Positions 1-6,369 of a DNA stretch of 12,493 nucleotides are shown one piece after another; positions within the stretch are counted from its first letter, which is position 1; every line of letters starts with the position of its first letter. Below the pieces are notes generated by a model. It was given only the letters and a program-made list of their open reading frames with translations. It ran no database searches and was not told where the DNA came from. The stretch is taken from the NCBI GenBank assembly GCA_964507325.1, contig CAZDQL010000140.1:1-12493 (forward strand), given 5' to 3'. A program made the position numbers and the translations under genes. The DNA is from CAZDQL01 sp964507325 (GTDB lineage: Bacteria > Planctomycetota > UBA1135 > GCA-002686595).

Positions 1-2
1 GT

Positions 3-77
3 TGGAGGCGGCACCCGGACTCGAACCGGGGATCATGGATTTGCAATCCATCGCCTTAGCCACTTGGCCATGCCGCC
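3..77 (-). tRNA. tRNA-Cys (anticodon GCA), CCA encoded
   Basis: On the minus strand the sequence folds as a complete cloverleaf. The 7-bp acceptor stem is GGCGGCA/TGCCGCC, the D stem is GCC/GGC, the anticodon stem is ATGGA/TCCAT around the loop TTGCAAA (anticodon GCA, cysteine), and the T arm is CCCGG-TTCGAGT-CCGGG. The discriminator base is T (position 6, minus strand) and the 3' CCA is encoded at 5-3. It lies on the same strand as, and 37 bp downstream of, the phosphatidyltransferase gene, so it may be co-transcribed with it and released by RNase P and RNase E/Z-type processing. The 37-bp gap contains a C9 run (100-108) and no clear terminator. The reading is unambiguous. Confidence 0.97.
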
Positions 78-114
78 TGCGCGGGGAAGGAGGATAACTC
101 CCCCCCCCGGGGCG

Positions 115-744
115 TCAAGCTCCCGGCGTCGCGCCCGCGGCATTCCACTGCCGCCAGCCGTCGCGCACGTACTCGAGCCCTGAAATCGTCGCCAGGACGG
201 CCACCCCCCACAGGGCGGGATCCACCACCGCGCGCGGTAGATCGATGGTGATCCAGAGCAGCAGCAGGAAGAGGCACAGGCTCGCCAGCTTGCCGTGCAG
301 CCGATGGACCACCTCGACGCGGCCGCGGCGCAGGCGCACCGCGAGAACCCCCAGGGCCAGGACCAGGTCCCACCCCACGATCACGAGCAGGAATCCCAGG
401 GGCACGGGGTGGAAGGCGCTCCCGCCGGAGAGGTGGTAGAAGCCCAGGAGGAAGAACTGCACCAACTTGTCCGCGGCGGCGTCCAGGACCGCCCCCAACC
501 GGGACGCCGATCCGATGCGCCGCGCGAGCCAGCCGTCGAGCACGTCCGACGCCCCGATCCCCACCAGGGCCAGCACCGCCACCAGCCGATGCGAGGCTCC
601 CTCCTCGCCCGCCTCGACCTCGGCCCGGCACCAGTGGGCGTGGAAGAGCACGGCGGGGATCAGGCCGACCCGGAGCAGGGTCAAGGCGTTGGGGAGCCAG
701 GCTGTTGCGAGCTCCGCGGGCCGGCGGGCATCCGCGCTCGTCAT
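115..744 (-). CDS. CDP-alcohol phosphatidyltransferase (PgsA-like)
   Basis: A 209-residue integral membrane enzyme that transfers a phosphatidyl group from CDP-diacylglycerol to an alcohol; the closest role is phosphatidylglycerophosphate synthase. The family signature D-x2-D-G-x2-A-R-x8-G-x3-D-x3-D is complete at residues 67-92 (D67, D70, G71, A74, R75, G84, D88, D92), which hold the catalytic metals. The N-terminal LPNALTLLRVGLIP (17-30) is the usual start of PgsA proteins. Hydrophobic segments follow at about 20-37, 54-70, 93-105, 115-137, 155-170 and 176-190. A charged stretch (40-52) lies between the first two segments. I chose ATG 744 over an in-frame GTG at 804 because the protein then starts at a family-typical distance from LPN and a -10-like TACACT lies between the two candidates. 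No Shine-Dalgarno is seen. It is divergent from nagB and followed by tRNA-Cys. Substrate alternatives are cardiolipin or inositol-phosphate synthase types; the family is certain, the exact alcohol is not. Confidence 0.9.
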   Translation of the reverse strand: MTSADARRPAELATAWLPNALTLLRVGLIPAVLFHAHWCRAEVEAGEEGASHRLVAVLALVGIGASDVLDGWLARRIGSASRLGAVLDAAADKLVQFFLLGFYHLSGGSAFHPVPLGFLLVIVGWDLVLALGVLAVRLRRGRVEVVHRLHGKLASLCLFLLLLWITIDLPRAVVDPALWGVAVLATISGLEYVRDGWRQWNAAGATPGA

Positions 745-750
745 GGGCAG

Positions 751-756
751 AGTGTA
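751..756 (-). promoter_or_regulatory. Candidate -10 box for the pgsA-like gene, leaderless
   Basis: On the minus strand the hexamer TACACT fits a TAnnnT -10 element and ends 6 nt before ATG 744. Transcription starting 6-7 nt downstream would begin at or next to the A of the start codon, giving a leaderless mRNA. No good -35 (TTGACA-like) is visible, and there is no Shine-Dalgarno in the interval, which agrees with a leaderless start. Confidence 0.45.
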
Positions 757-834
757 CCCGGCGGGCGTGGGCTTCCATCTCCGAGGGTCGTGCGACACCC
801 GCACGGAACCCGGGCAGGCCCGCGGGCTTCCCCC

Positions 835-840
835 TACAAT
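835..840 (+). promoter_or_regulatory. Candidate -10 box for the nagB operon, near-leaderless
   Basis: TACAAT matches the -10 consensus at five of six positions and ends 8 nt before the nagB ATG at 849. The predicted transcript would start within a couple of bases of the start codon. No convincing -35 is present and the eight intervening bases (TCCCGGCG) hold no Shine-Dalgarno. Confidence 0.5.
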
Positions 841-848
841 TCCCGGCG

Positions 849-1643
849 ATGAACGCCGCCGCCCCCGGGTTTTCCCTCCGTCCCCACGTACGAGTCTTCG
901 AGCAAGCCCCCCTCGCCGAGCGCGCCCTGGCGCGCGAGATCGCCGAGTTGATCGGCGAGCGTCGCACGGCGGGGCGGAGCACCGTGCTGGGCCTCGCCAC
1001 CGGGAAGACGATGGTGGGGGTCTACGCCGAGCTGGTGGGCCTGCACCGCGAGGGAAAACTCTCCTTCGCCGGCGTGACCACCTTCAACCTCGACGAGTAC
1101 CTGGGGCTGGCGGCGGGCGATCCGCGCACGTTCGCGGCCTACATGCGGCAGCACCTCTTCGATGCGGTCGACCTGGACCCCGCCCACGCCCACGTCCCCG
1201 AAGCGCTCTCCGCCGCCCGCGATCCCGAGGCCTGGTCCCGCGATTGGGAGCGGCGCATCCGCGAGGCGGGGGGGATCGACCTGCAGCTCCTGGGGGTGGG
1301 CGGCAACGGCCACCTGGCCTTCAACGAGCCGGGCTCCCCCCGCGACTCCCGCACGCGCTGCGTCGAGTTGCACGAATCCACCCGGCGCGACGCGGCGGCG
1401 GAGTTCGGCGGGCTGGCGGCGGTGCCCGAGCGCGCCATCACCATGGGGGTGGCCACGGTGCTCGAGGCGCGGCGCCTGAGGGTGCTGGCCTTCGGGGGGA
1501 GCAAGGCCTCGATCGTGCGCCGGGTGGTGTCCGGCCCCATCGGCCCCCAGATCCCCGCGACCTGGGTGTGCGGCCATCCCGACCTGGAGCTCCTGCTCGA
1601 CGCCGCCGCCGCAGGGGAGCTCCAGGACCTGGCGCGATCGTGA
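849..1643 (+). CDS. nagB: Glucosamine-6-phosphate deaminase
   Basis: A 264-residue cytoplasmic enzyme (E. coli NagB is 266) that converts glucosamine-6-phosphate to fructose-6-phosphate and ammonia, the entry of amino sugars into glycolysis. The phosphate-binding loop GLATGKT is at 48-54. FNLDEYLGL at 79-87 carries the general base D82. The catalytic block GVGGNGHLAFNEPGS at 149-163 carries N153, H155 and E160. At 153 the E. coli enzyme has Asp; Asn at this place is, as I recall, normal in Bacillus-type NagB, so it is a subfamily mark and not a defect. SGPIGPQIPATW (228-239) is the conserved C-terminal motif. ATG 849 is chosen because it begins right before the family's first strand and follows the TACAAT box. 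The frame is open further upstream only by GC bias. It is the first gene of an operon: its stop overlaps the GTG of the kinase. Confidence 0.93.
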   Translation: MNAAAPGFSLRPHVRVFEQAPLAERALAREIAELIGERRTAGRSTVLGLATGKTMVGVYAELVGLHREGKLSFAGVTTFNLDEYLGLAAGDPRTFAAYMRQHLFDAVDLDPAHAHVPEALSAARDPEAWSRDWERRIREAGGIDLQLLGVGGNGHLAFNEPGSPRDSRTRCVELHESTRRDAAAEFGGLAAVPERAITMGVATVLEARRLRVLAFGGSKASIVRRVVSGPIGPQIPATWVCGHPDLELLLDAAAAGELQDLARS

Positions 1644-2665
1644 CCGACCCTCCGGTGATGCTCGGCCTCGACGGGGGCGCGAGCGGACTGCGGCTCAAGC
1701 CCGTGGAGGAGACACCGGACGGCACCCTGCGCTCCGGTGGACCGGTCCTCGCCCGCGACTGGCGCGGCTCGGCGGGCTTTGCCCCCGTGCCCCTCGACCG
1801 CCAGCTCGCCGAGCGGGAAGCGCCGCAGCCGACGGAGGCGGAGGAGCTCGAGGGGGAGGCGCGCCTGAAGCGCATCGCCACCCTGCTGGAGGGTGTCGCC
1901 GAGGACCACCCCGGCCGGCCGCTCCTGATCGGGATCTGTCTGCCGGGGCTCAAGACCGCGGACCGGCGCGGGGTGGCGGTGATGCGCAACGGCCCGCGCC
2001 TGCCGCGCCTGCTCGAGGGGCTGGAGGAGCGGCTCGCCAGTCTCGGCGTGCCCCTCGCCACTCCGCTGCGCGCCCTGCACTCCGACGGAGACGCCGCCGC
2101 CTGGGGGGAGGAGACGGCGCAGGAGGGGAGCTTCGCCGCGGTGCGCTCCGCCTACGCCCTCTGCCCCGGCACCGGCTTGGCGGAGGGGTTGAAGCTCGAC
2201 GGCCGCTTCCACGACCTGGAGGGGATGCGCGACGTGCTGCCCGCCCCTTGGTCGGAGGGGAGCGAGGCGCGCCTGGCGATGGCGGGGCTGCACCGGGAGC
2301 TCGCGCGCCGCGCCGGGAGCGGCGGTTGGATCGGCGAGCGGGTCGCGGCGGGGGAGGACGTCGCGCGCGAGCTCGCGGCGGAGTGGGCCGCCGGCCTGGG
2401 GCGCTTCACCGCCGAGAGGGTGACGCGACTTGTGGACGCCGGCGCGCCGCGACTCGAGCGCGTGGTGATCGGCGCCCGCGCGGGCGAGCTGCTCGCCGAT
2501 TCCCGGCTCGATCCCTGGGTGCGCGAGCCCTTCGCGCGGGGACTGGCGGAGGGTCTCGGCGGCGGCCACCTCCCACCCGACTTCTGGGTCCCCTCGACCC
2601 TGCGCGCCGCCCCCGCCTTCGGCGTCGTCGCGGAGGCGTTGGGCCGCATCGGGGAGCGGCGTTGA
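1640..2665 (+). CDS. ROK-like sugar kinase, probably amino-sugar kinase
   Basis: A 341-residue protein of the ASKHA (hexokinase/actin/Hsp70) ATPase fold, likely phosphorylating a hexose or hexosamine with ATP. The phosphate-1 loop MLGLDGGASGLRL is at 7-19. LHSDGDAAAWGE at 146-157 matches the ROK block NDAnAAALGE, making D149 the probable catalytic base. CPGTGLAEGLKLDG at 175-188 matches the phosphate-2 loop. VVIGARAGELL (275-285) is the adenosine region. The ROK zinc motif (CxCGxxGC) is absent, so this is a divergent or BadF-leaning member. The GTG at 1640 overlaps the nagB stop (GTGA), implying translational coupling; an ATG at 1658 is the alternative start. Its place between nagB and a sugar-type symporter suggests glucosamine or N-acetylglucosamine as substrate. 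Kinase fold is well supported, substrate is inference. Confidence 0.75.
   Translation: MTDPPVMLGLDGGASGLRLKPVEETPDGTLRSGGPVLARDWRGSAGFAPVPLDRQLAEREAPQPTEAEELEGEARLKRIATLLEGVAEDHPGRPLLIGICLPGLKTADRRGVAVMRNGPRLPRLLEGLEERLASLGVPLATPLRALHSDGDAAAWGEETAQEGSFAAVRSAYALCPGTGLAEGLKLDGRFHDLEGMRDVLPAPWSEGSEARLAMAGLHRELARRAGSGGWIGERVAAGEDVARELAAEWAAGLGRFTAERVTRLVDAGAPRLERVVIGARAGELLADSRLDPWVREPFARGLAEGLGGGHLPPDFWVPSTLRAAPAFGVVAEALGRIGERR
2651..2656 (+). promoter_or_regulatory. Shine-Dalgarno-like GGGGAG for the TTG-started symporter
   Basis: GGGGAG ends 5 nt before the TTG at 2662. It supports the rare TTG start over the only nearby internal ATG (2761), which would remove the first membrane helix. It lies inside the last codons of the kinase gene, as expected for coupled translation. 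Confidence 0.5.
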
Positions 2666-4386
2666 CCGGCGCCCAGGAGGGGCTGGCGGGGAGCTTTGCC
2701 CCCCTCGACTGGGGGGTGGTGGCGCTGGTGCTCGTGGGCACCACCCTGCTCGGCCACCGCATGGCGGGGCGCCAGCGCTCGATGCGCGACTTCTTCCTCG
2801 GCGGGCGTCGTCTGCCCTGGTACGCGGTGTCCGCCTCGATCGTGGCCACCGAGATCTCGGCGGTCACCTACATCAGCCTGCCCTGGGTCGTCTACCAGCC
2901 GGGGGGGAACCTCACCTACCTGCAGATCGGGCTCGTCGGCTCCCTGATCGCGCGCGCGATCGTGGGCTACTGGTTGGTGCCCGCCTACTACGAGCGGGAG
3001 ATCTACAGTCCCTACGACTACGTCGGCCAGCGACTGGGGGAGGGAGCGCGGCGCACGACCACGGCGCTCTTCGGCTTCGGCGGCATCTTGGCCCAGAGCG
3101 CGCGGGTCTACCTGACCGCGGTGGTCCTGGAGGTGATCCTGCACGACGAGCTGGCGTGGGTGGAGGCGCGCACGGGGCTCGCTCCCCTGACGAGCGCGGT
3201 GACGGCGATCGGGGTGGTGGCGGTGCTCTGGACCTGGATGGGGGGGATCGCGACGGTGGTCTGGACCGACGCCGTGCTCTTCCTGCTCTTCCTGGCGGGG
3301 ATCGCGGTGGCCCTCGTGACGGTGGGGCAGGGGGTCGAGGGCGGGCTCGCCGCCGCCTTCAGCGACGGCTGGGGCGAGGGGAAGTTCGTGCTCTTCGACT
3401 TCAGCACCGACCTGGCGCGCCCCTACACCTTCTGGATCGCGCTCTTAGTGGCGTCCTGGGGCCAGGTGGGTCCCTACGGCTGCGACCAGTTGATGGCGCA
3501 GCGGCTCTTCTGCTGCCGCGACGCGCGCGCGGCGCGGCGCGCGATCCTCGGCTCGATGGCGGCGATGGTGGTGATCTTCGCCGTGGCGCTGGTCGGCGTC
3601 GGGCTCTGGGCCTACTACCGGGAGCACGCCATGAGCGGCGCCGCCGCCGCGCTGGTGGCGGAGCGGGGGGACCGCGTCTTCCCCGTCTTCATCACCGAGG
3701 TGATCCCCGCCGGCCTGAAGGGGATCGTGATCGCGGGCGCCTTCGCCGCCGCCATCTCGAGCCTCGACTCGATCCTGGCGGCCCTCTCCCAGACGACCCT
3801 CTCGACCCTGGTCCTACCCGCCTGCGCGCGACGCGGACGGGAGCTGGGCGAGGGCGCGCGTCTGCGGGTGTCTCGCGCCCTGGTGCTGGTCTGGGGACTG
3901 GGCCTCTGCGGCGCGGCGATCGCCTGCCAGTGGGTCGCCGAGCATTACGACTCGATCCTCGACCTGGCCCTGGCGATGGCGGGCTACACCCAGGGCGCGC
4001 TCCTGGCGGGGTTCCTGTTGGCCTTCCTGCCGATCGCGCCGCGGCGACGCGGCTTCGCCTGGGCGGCGCCCCTGTCGGTGCTGGCGGTCTTCGCCACGGT
4101 GTGGCACCAGGAGTGGGCGCAGTGGGTGCTCTTGGGGAGCACCGTCGTCGTGGCGGCGCTGTGGGGTCGGTTGGAGGGGAAGCGCCGCCGCTACGGCCGC
4201 CGCTCCATCGCCCTGGTGCTCGCCTTCGCGGCCCTCGCGGTGGTGCAGCGCTACGGCGTCCTGGAGGGAGGCGTGAGCTTGCCGTGGCCCTGGTACGTGC
4301 CGATCGGGTGCGTCGTCGCCTTGGTGTTGGCGGTGGCGCTCGACGAGCCCGATCCGAAGTCTCGACGGGTGATGAAGCCGTGCTAG
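2662..4386 (+). CDS. Sodium/solute symporter, SSS family
   Basis: A 574-residue inner-membrane transporter using the sodium gradient to import a solute. Helix 1 is at about 16-32. The SSS hallmark LGGRRLPWYAVSASIVATEISA is at 46-67 (broken first helix of the LeuT fold; A62 and I65 lie where the Na2 site is in vSGLT). AAAISSLDSILAALSQ at 362-377 (S366, S367) is the matching helix-8 Na2 motif. Further helices lie near 87-108, 135-158, 178-195, 198-222, 258-275, 295-318, 350-378, 403-424, 430-456, 466-480, 487-501, 515-530 and 545-561, giving about 13-14. The start is TTG overlapping the kinase stop (TTGA), with GGGGAG upstream. In this operon it probably brings in the amino sugar used by the two upstream enzymes. 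Family is sure; the family also moves proline, pantothenate, sialic acid and glucose, so substrate rests on context. Confidence 0.9.
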   Translation: MTGAQEGLAGSFAPLDWGVVALVLVGTTLLGHRMAGRQRSMRDFFLGGRRLPWYAVSASIVATEISAVTYISLPWVVYQPGGNLTYLQIGLVGSLIARAIVGYWLVPAYYEREIYSPYDYVGQRLGEGARRTTTALFGFGGILAQSARVYLTAVVLEVILHDELAWVEARTGLAPLTSAVTAIGVVAVLWTWMGGIATVVWTDAVLFLLFLAGIAVALVTVGQGVEGGLAAAFSDGWGEGKFVLFDFSTDLARPYTFWIALLVASWGQVGPYGCDQLMAQRLFCCRDARAARRAILGSMAAMVVIFAVALVGVGLWAYYREHAMSGAAAALVAERGDRVFPVFITEVIPAGLKGIVIAGAFAAAISSLDSILAALSQTTLSTLVLPACARRGRELGEGARLRVSRALVLVWGLGLCGAAIACQWVAEHYDSILDLALAMAGYTQGALLAGFLLAFLPIAPRRRGFAWAAPLSVLAVFATVWHQEWAQWVLLGSTVVVAALWGRLEGKRRRYGRRSIALVLAFAALAVVQRYGVLEGGVSLPWPWYVPIGCVVALVLAVALDEPDPKSRRVMKPC

Positions 4387-4393
4387 TTTCGCA

Positions 4394-4460
4394 CTCGCGG
4401 CGGACGGGTACGTGAAGCTCTGGAGCACTCCCCCGCGCTCCGAGCGACTTCACCCGCGAG
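4394..4460 (+). terminator. Long stem-loop after the nagB-kinase-symporter operon
   Basis: Starting 7 nt after the symporter stop, nested inverted repeats can pair as CTCGCGG (4394-4400) with CCGCGAG (4454-4460), GTGAAG (4412-4417) with CTTCAC (4448-4453), CTC (4418-4420) with GAG (4442-4444), and GGAGC (4422-4426) with GCTCC (4437-4441). That is 21 pairs with an 11-nt asymmetric loop on the left arm and small bulges. No T tract follows, so it may be a Rho-assisted terminator or a 3'-end stabilising structure. Confidence 0.55.
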
Positions 4461-4527
4461 AACGACGGCGGGTGCTTGGCGATTGCGATGGGCGACACCG
4501 GTCTCAACCCCCCGACGCAATGTGGGT

Positions 4528-4533
4528 TACATT
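4528..4533 (+). promoter_or_regulatory. Possible -10 box (TACATT) for the propeller gene
   Basis: TACATT lies in the locally least GC-rich part of the 4387-4653 gap, about 120 nt before the FG-GAP gene, and resembles the TACAnn boxes at the other promoters of the window. Directly after it is TTGACAC with a second TGACAC 8 bp later (4534-4539 and 4542-4547), a short direct repeat that could be a regulator site. No clear -35 is seen; support is weak. Confidence 0.3.
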
Positions 4534-4579
4534 TGACACTGTGACACCCTCGATCCCCCCCGCGAGTCGCAACGAGGAG

Positions 4580-4654
4580 GGCGCGGAGAACGGCGACGTA
4601 GACCTCCTGGTGAGCGACTACGGCGCCGGGATCCGCCTCTTCGGGGAAGAGTGA
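4580..4654 (+). pseudogene. Possible 3' remnant of an FG-GAP/VCBS repeat gene
   Basis: The last 24 codons of a short open frame read GAENGDVDLLVSDYGAGIRL and so on to a TGA at 4652-4654. NGDVDLLVSDYGAGIRLF has the look of one FG-GAP/VCBS blade (D-x-D-L-L-V-x-x-x-G-x-G). The residues encoded before it (from the nominal ATG at 4412) are unlike a protein, and that ATG falls inside the long stem-loop. I read it as the tail of a deleted or truncated paralogue. Its stop overlaps the start of the intact propeller gene as TGATG. It could also be a chance frame or a short leader peptide. Confidence 0.4.
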
Positions 4655-6369
4655 TGATTGCTCAGGAGAGGACGAGGATCCTGGGATCGACGGTCACGAC
4701 GCTGCTGGCGCTAGCCACGTGGGCAACGCCGAGCTTCGGTCAGGAGCAGTACTTGAGGATCCTGGGGCGCTCGAGTTCTTGGCGTCTAGCCGTGGTGGAC
4801 GATGTGGGCGATCTGGACCAGGATGGGGTCACCGACCTGGTCTTGGGAGCCTGGCGGGCAGGCATCCCCGGCAGCGGCATCGTCGGAGGTGCCGTGGTAG
4901 TAGTGTCCGGCCTTGATGGCGACTGGATTCGGGTTCACATGGGGCCTGGCGACTACGGCTTCGGCTACGAAGTGGCAGGCGTCGGCGACGTGGACGGCGA
5001 TGGGACGCCGGACTACGCCTCTGGGATTCCGGACGACGGACCTGGCAGCTTCGACGGGGAGGTCAGGGTTTGGAGTGGGGAGACGGGGTCTCTGATTCGC
5101 AGGATCGACGCGCCCGTGGCGCCGTACTACGACTACTTCGGGTGGTTGGTCACGCCCTTGGGCGACCTCGACCAGGATGGAGACGCGGAGTTCGGGGCAG
5201 CGTTCGAGAGTGAGGGCGACATCCAGATCTTCAGCGGCCCCGACGCATCCCTCTTTCGGGTGCACCGGCGTTTCGGCGGCCATCCGGGCTTGGCATCGAT
5301 CGGGGACGTGGACCTCGATGGGTCCCCGGATTACGTGCTGGGTGAGTACATGGGACCGGGCTACCCCCCCTACACGTGCTACGCCGAGCTGATCTCGGGC
5401 AAGACGGGTCAGGTGCTGCTCAAGGTGGAGAAAGACCCGAACGACTCCTGGTGGGCGAAGTTCGGTCGAAACGTGGCGCCGATGGGCGATCAGGACGGGG
5501 ATGGGATTCCGGACTTCTTGGTGGCGTCGACGAATACGGACTACGGCAGCTGTACCCACACCTACCCAGAGCTGGGCTTCGCCGACATCTTCTCTGGCGC
5601 GGACGGATCAGTCCTGCACCGGATCGACGGTCCTCGACTCCCACCTTGGACCTGGGGTTGCGAGTTCTACGAGGTCGACGGGGGGAAAGACGTCAACGGC
5701 GACGGCATCGGCGACCTGATCTCGGGCAATGCCTATTCCTATTCGCACACGGATTCGGACGGATACAGCGTGCGTGGCGCCGTAGAGGTCTACTCCGGCC
5801 GCACGGGCACGATGCTGTGGCGGGTCTGGCCAGGGCACAAGTGCGCCTTGATGGGGGACATGGACGGCGACGGCCTCTCGGAGTGGGCGCACGGCAACGA
5901 GTGGGGCCACGAGGGCGACCTGAAGTACCGCGGCGAGGTGACCGTCTACCGAGGCTTCCCCGGCGACGCGGAGCGGGTATGCACCTCCCTGCCGAACTCG
6001 AGCGGCCAGGCCGCCCGGCTTTCTTTCGAAGGCCCGATCAGCCTGACGGCGAACCAGCTCCACCTGGTGGTGGAGGGCGCCGTCCCCTTCGAGCAGGCCC
6101 GCGCCTTCTACGGCCCCGAGCTCACCCAGCTCCCCTTCGGCGACGGCTACCTCTGCGTCGGAGGCGGCACCCTCGGCATCAAGGGGATCGGCTCGACCTT
6201 CACCCTGGACGCCGACGGCGCCGCGATCATCCCCGTGGACATGACCTCGAAGCCCCTGAAGCCCTGGGCACCTGGCACCACCTGGACGATCCAGGTCGCC
6301 TTCACCGACCCCGCAGGCGCCACCGGTTTCAACCTGACCGATGCGATGCAAGTGACGCTGACTCCGTGA
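4654..6369 (+). CDS. Secreted FG-GAP seven-bladed beta-propeller protein
   Basis: A 571-residue exported protein. Residues 1-29 form a signal peptide (charged start with R6 and R8, hydrophobic 11-24, cleavage likely after SFG or SFGQ). Seven calcium-binding D-x-D-x-D-G-x-x-D/E loops occur at 53-61, 112-120, 171-179, 218-226, 279-287, 346-354 and 402-410, spaced 47-67 residues, which is the number for a closed integrin-alpha-like propeller. From about 443 to the end is a separate beta-rich domain containing FYGPELTQLPFGDGYLCVGG and TDPAGATGFNLTDAMQVTL. I associate this tail, from memory, with planctomycete exported proteins. Codon third-position GC is about 76% in the first 100 propeller codons after the signal and about 91% in the last 124 codons, suggesting separate histories. 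ATG 4654 is chosen over GTG 4651 because of GGGGA at 4642-4646. It has no enzyme motif; a cell-surface binding or adhesion role is inferred. Confidence 0.88.
   Translation: MIAQERTRILGSTVTTLLALATWATPSFGQEQYLRILGRSSSWRLAVVDDVGDLDQDGVTDLVLGAWRAGIPGSGIVGGAVVVVSGLDGDWIRVHMGPGDYGFGYEVAGVGDVDGDGTPDYASGIPDDGPGSFDGEVRVWSGETGSLIRRIDAPVAPYYDYFGWLVTPLGDLDQDGDAEFGAAFESEGDIQIFSGPDASLFRVHRRFGGHPGLASIGDVDLDGSPDYVLGEYMGPGYPPYTCYAELISGKTGQVLLKVEKDPNDSWWAKFGRNVAPMGDQDGDGIPDFLVASTNTDYGSCTHTYPELGFADIFSGADGSVLHRIDGPRLPPWTWGCEFYEVDGGKDVNGDGIGDLISGNAYSYSHTDSDGYSVRGAVEVYSGRTGTMLWRVWPGHKCALMGDMDGDGLSEWAHGNEWGHEGDLKYRGEVTVYRGFPGDAERVCTSLPNSSGQAARLSFEGPISLTANQLHLVVEGAVPFEQARAFYGPELTQLPFGDGYLCVGGGTLGIKGIGSTFTLDADGAAIIPVDMTSKPLKPWAPGTTWTIQVAFTDPAGATGFNLTDAMQVTLTP

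Noticed and set aside
83..108. Hairpin-like GGAG-GATAA-CTCC with flanking G4 and C9 runs between the pgsA-like gene and tRNA-Cys
   Set aside because: Only a 4-bp core stem with a possible G/C extension and no T tract; too weak to call a terminator, and co-transcription with the tRNA is as likely.
1307..1309. Asn in place of the E. coli catalytic Asp in NagB (residue 153) as evidence of an inactive enzyme
   Set aside because: To my knowledge Asn occurs at this place in active Bacillus-type deaminases, and D82, H155 and E160 are intact.
467..1639. Long plus-strand open frame leading into the kinase gene
   Set aside because: It is open only because stops are rare at this GC content; it overlaps the pgsA-like gene and nagB in another frame and its translation is Arg/Pro-rich without motifs. 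Only the part from 1640 is a gene.
834..2569. Minus-strand open frames opposite nagB and the kinase
   Set aside because: Antisense shadows of recognisable genes, with Arg/Ala/Pro/His-rich translations and no family motif.
4533..4538. Perfect TTGACA -35 hexamer
   Set aside because: The bases 16-18 nt downstream are a C run (4555-4561), so no -10 partner exists; kept only as part of the TGACAC repeat.
4412..4579. Short open frame with ATG at 4412 as a real small gene
   Set aside because: The ATG and first codons fall within the long stem-loop and the first 56 residues are unlike a protein; only the last 24 codons show a blade-like motif.
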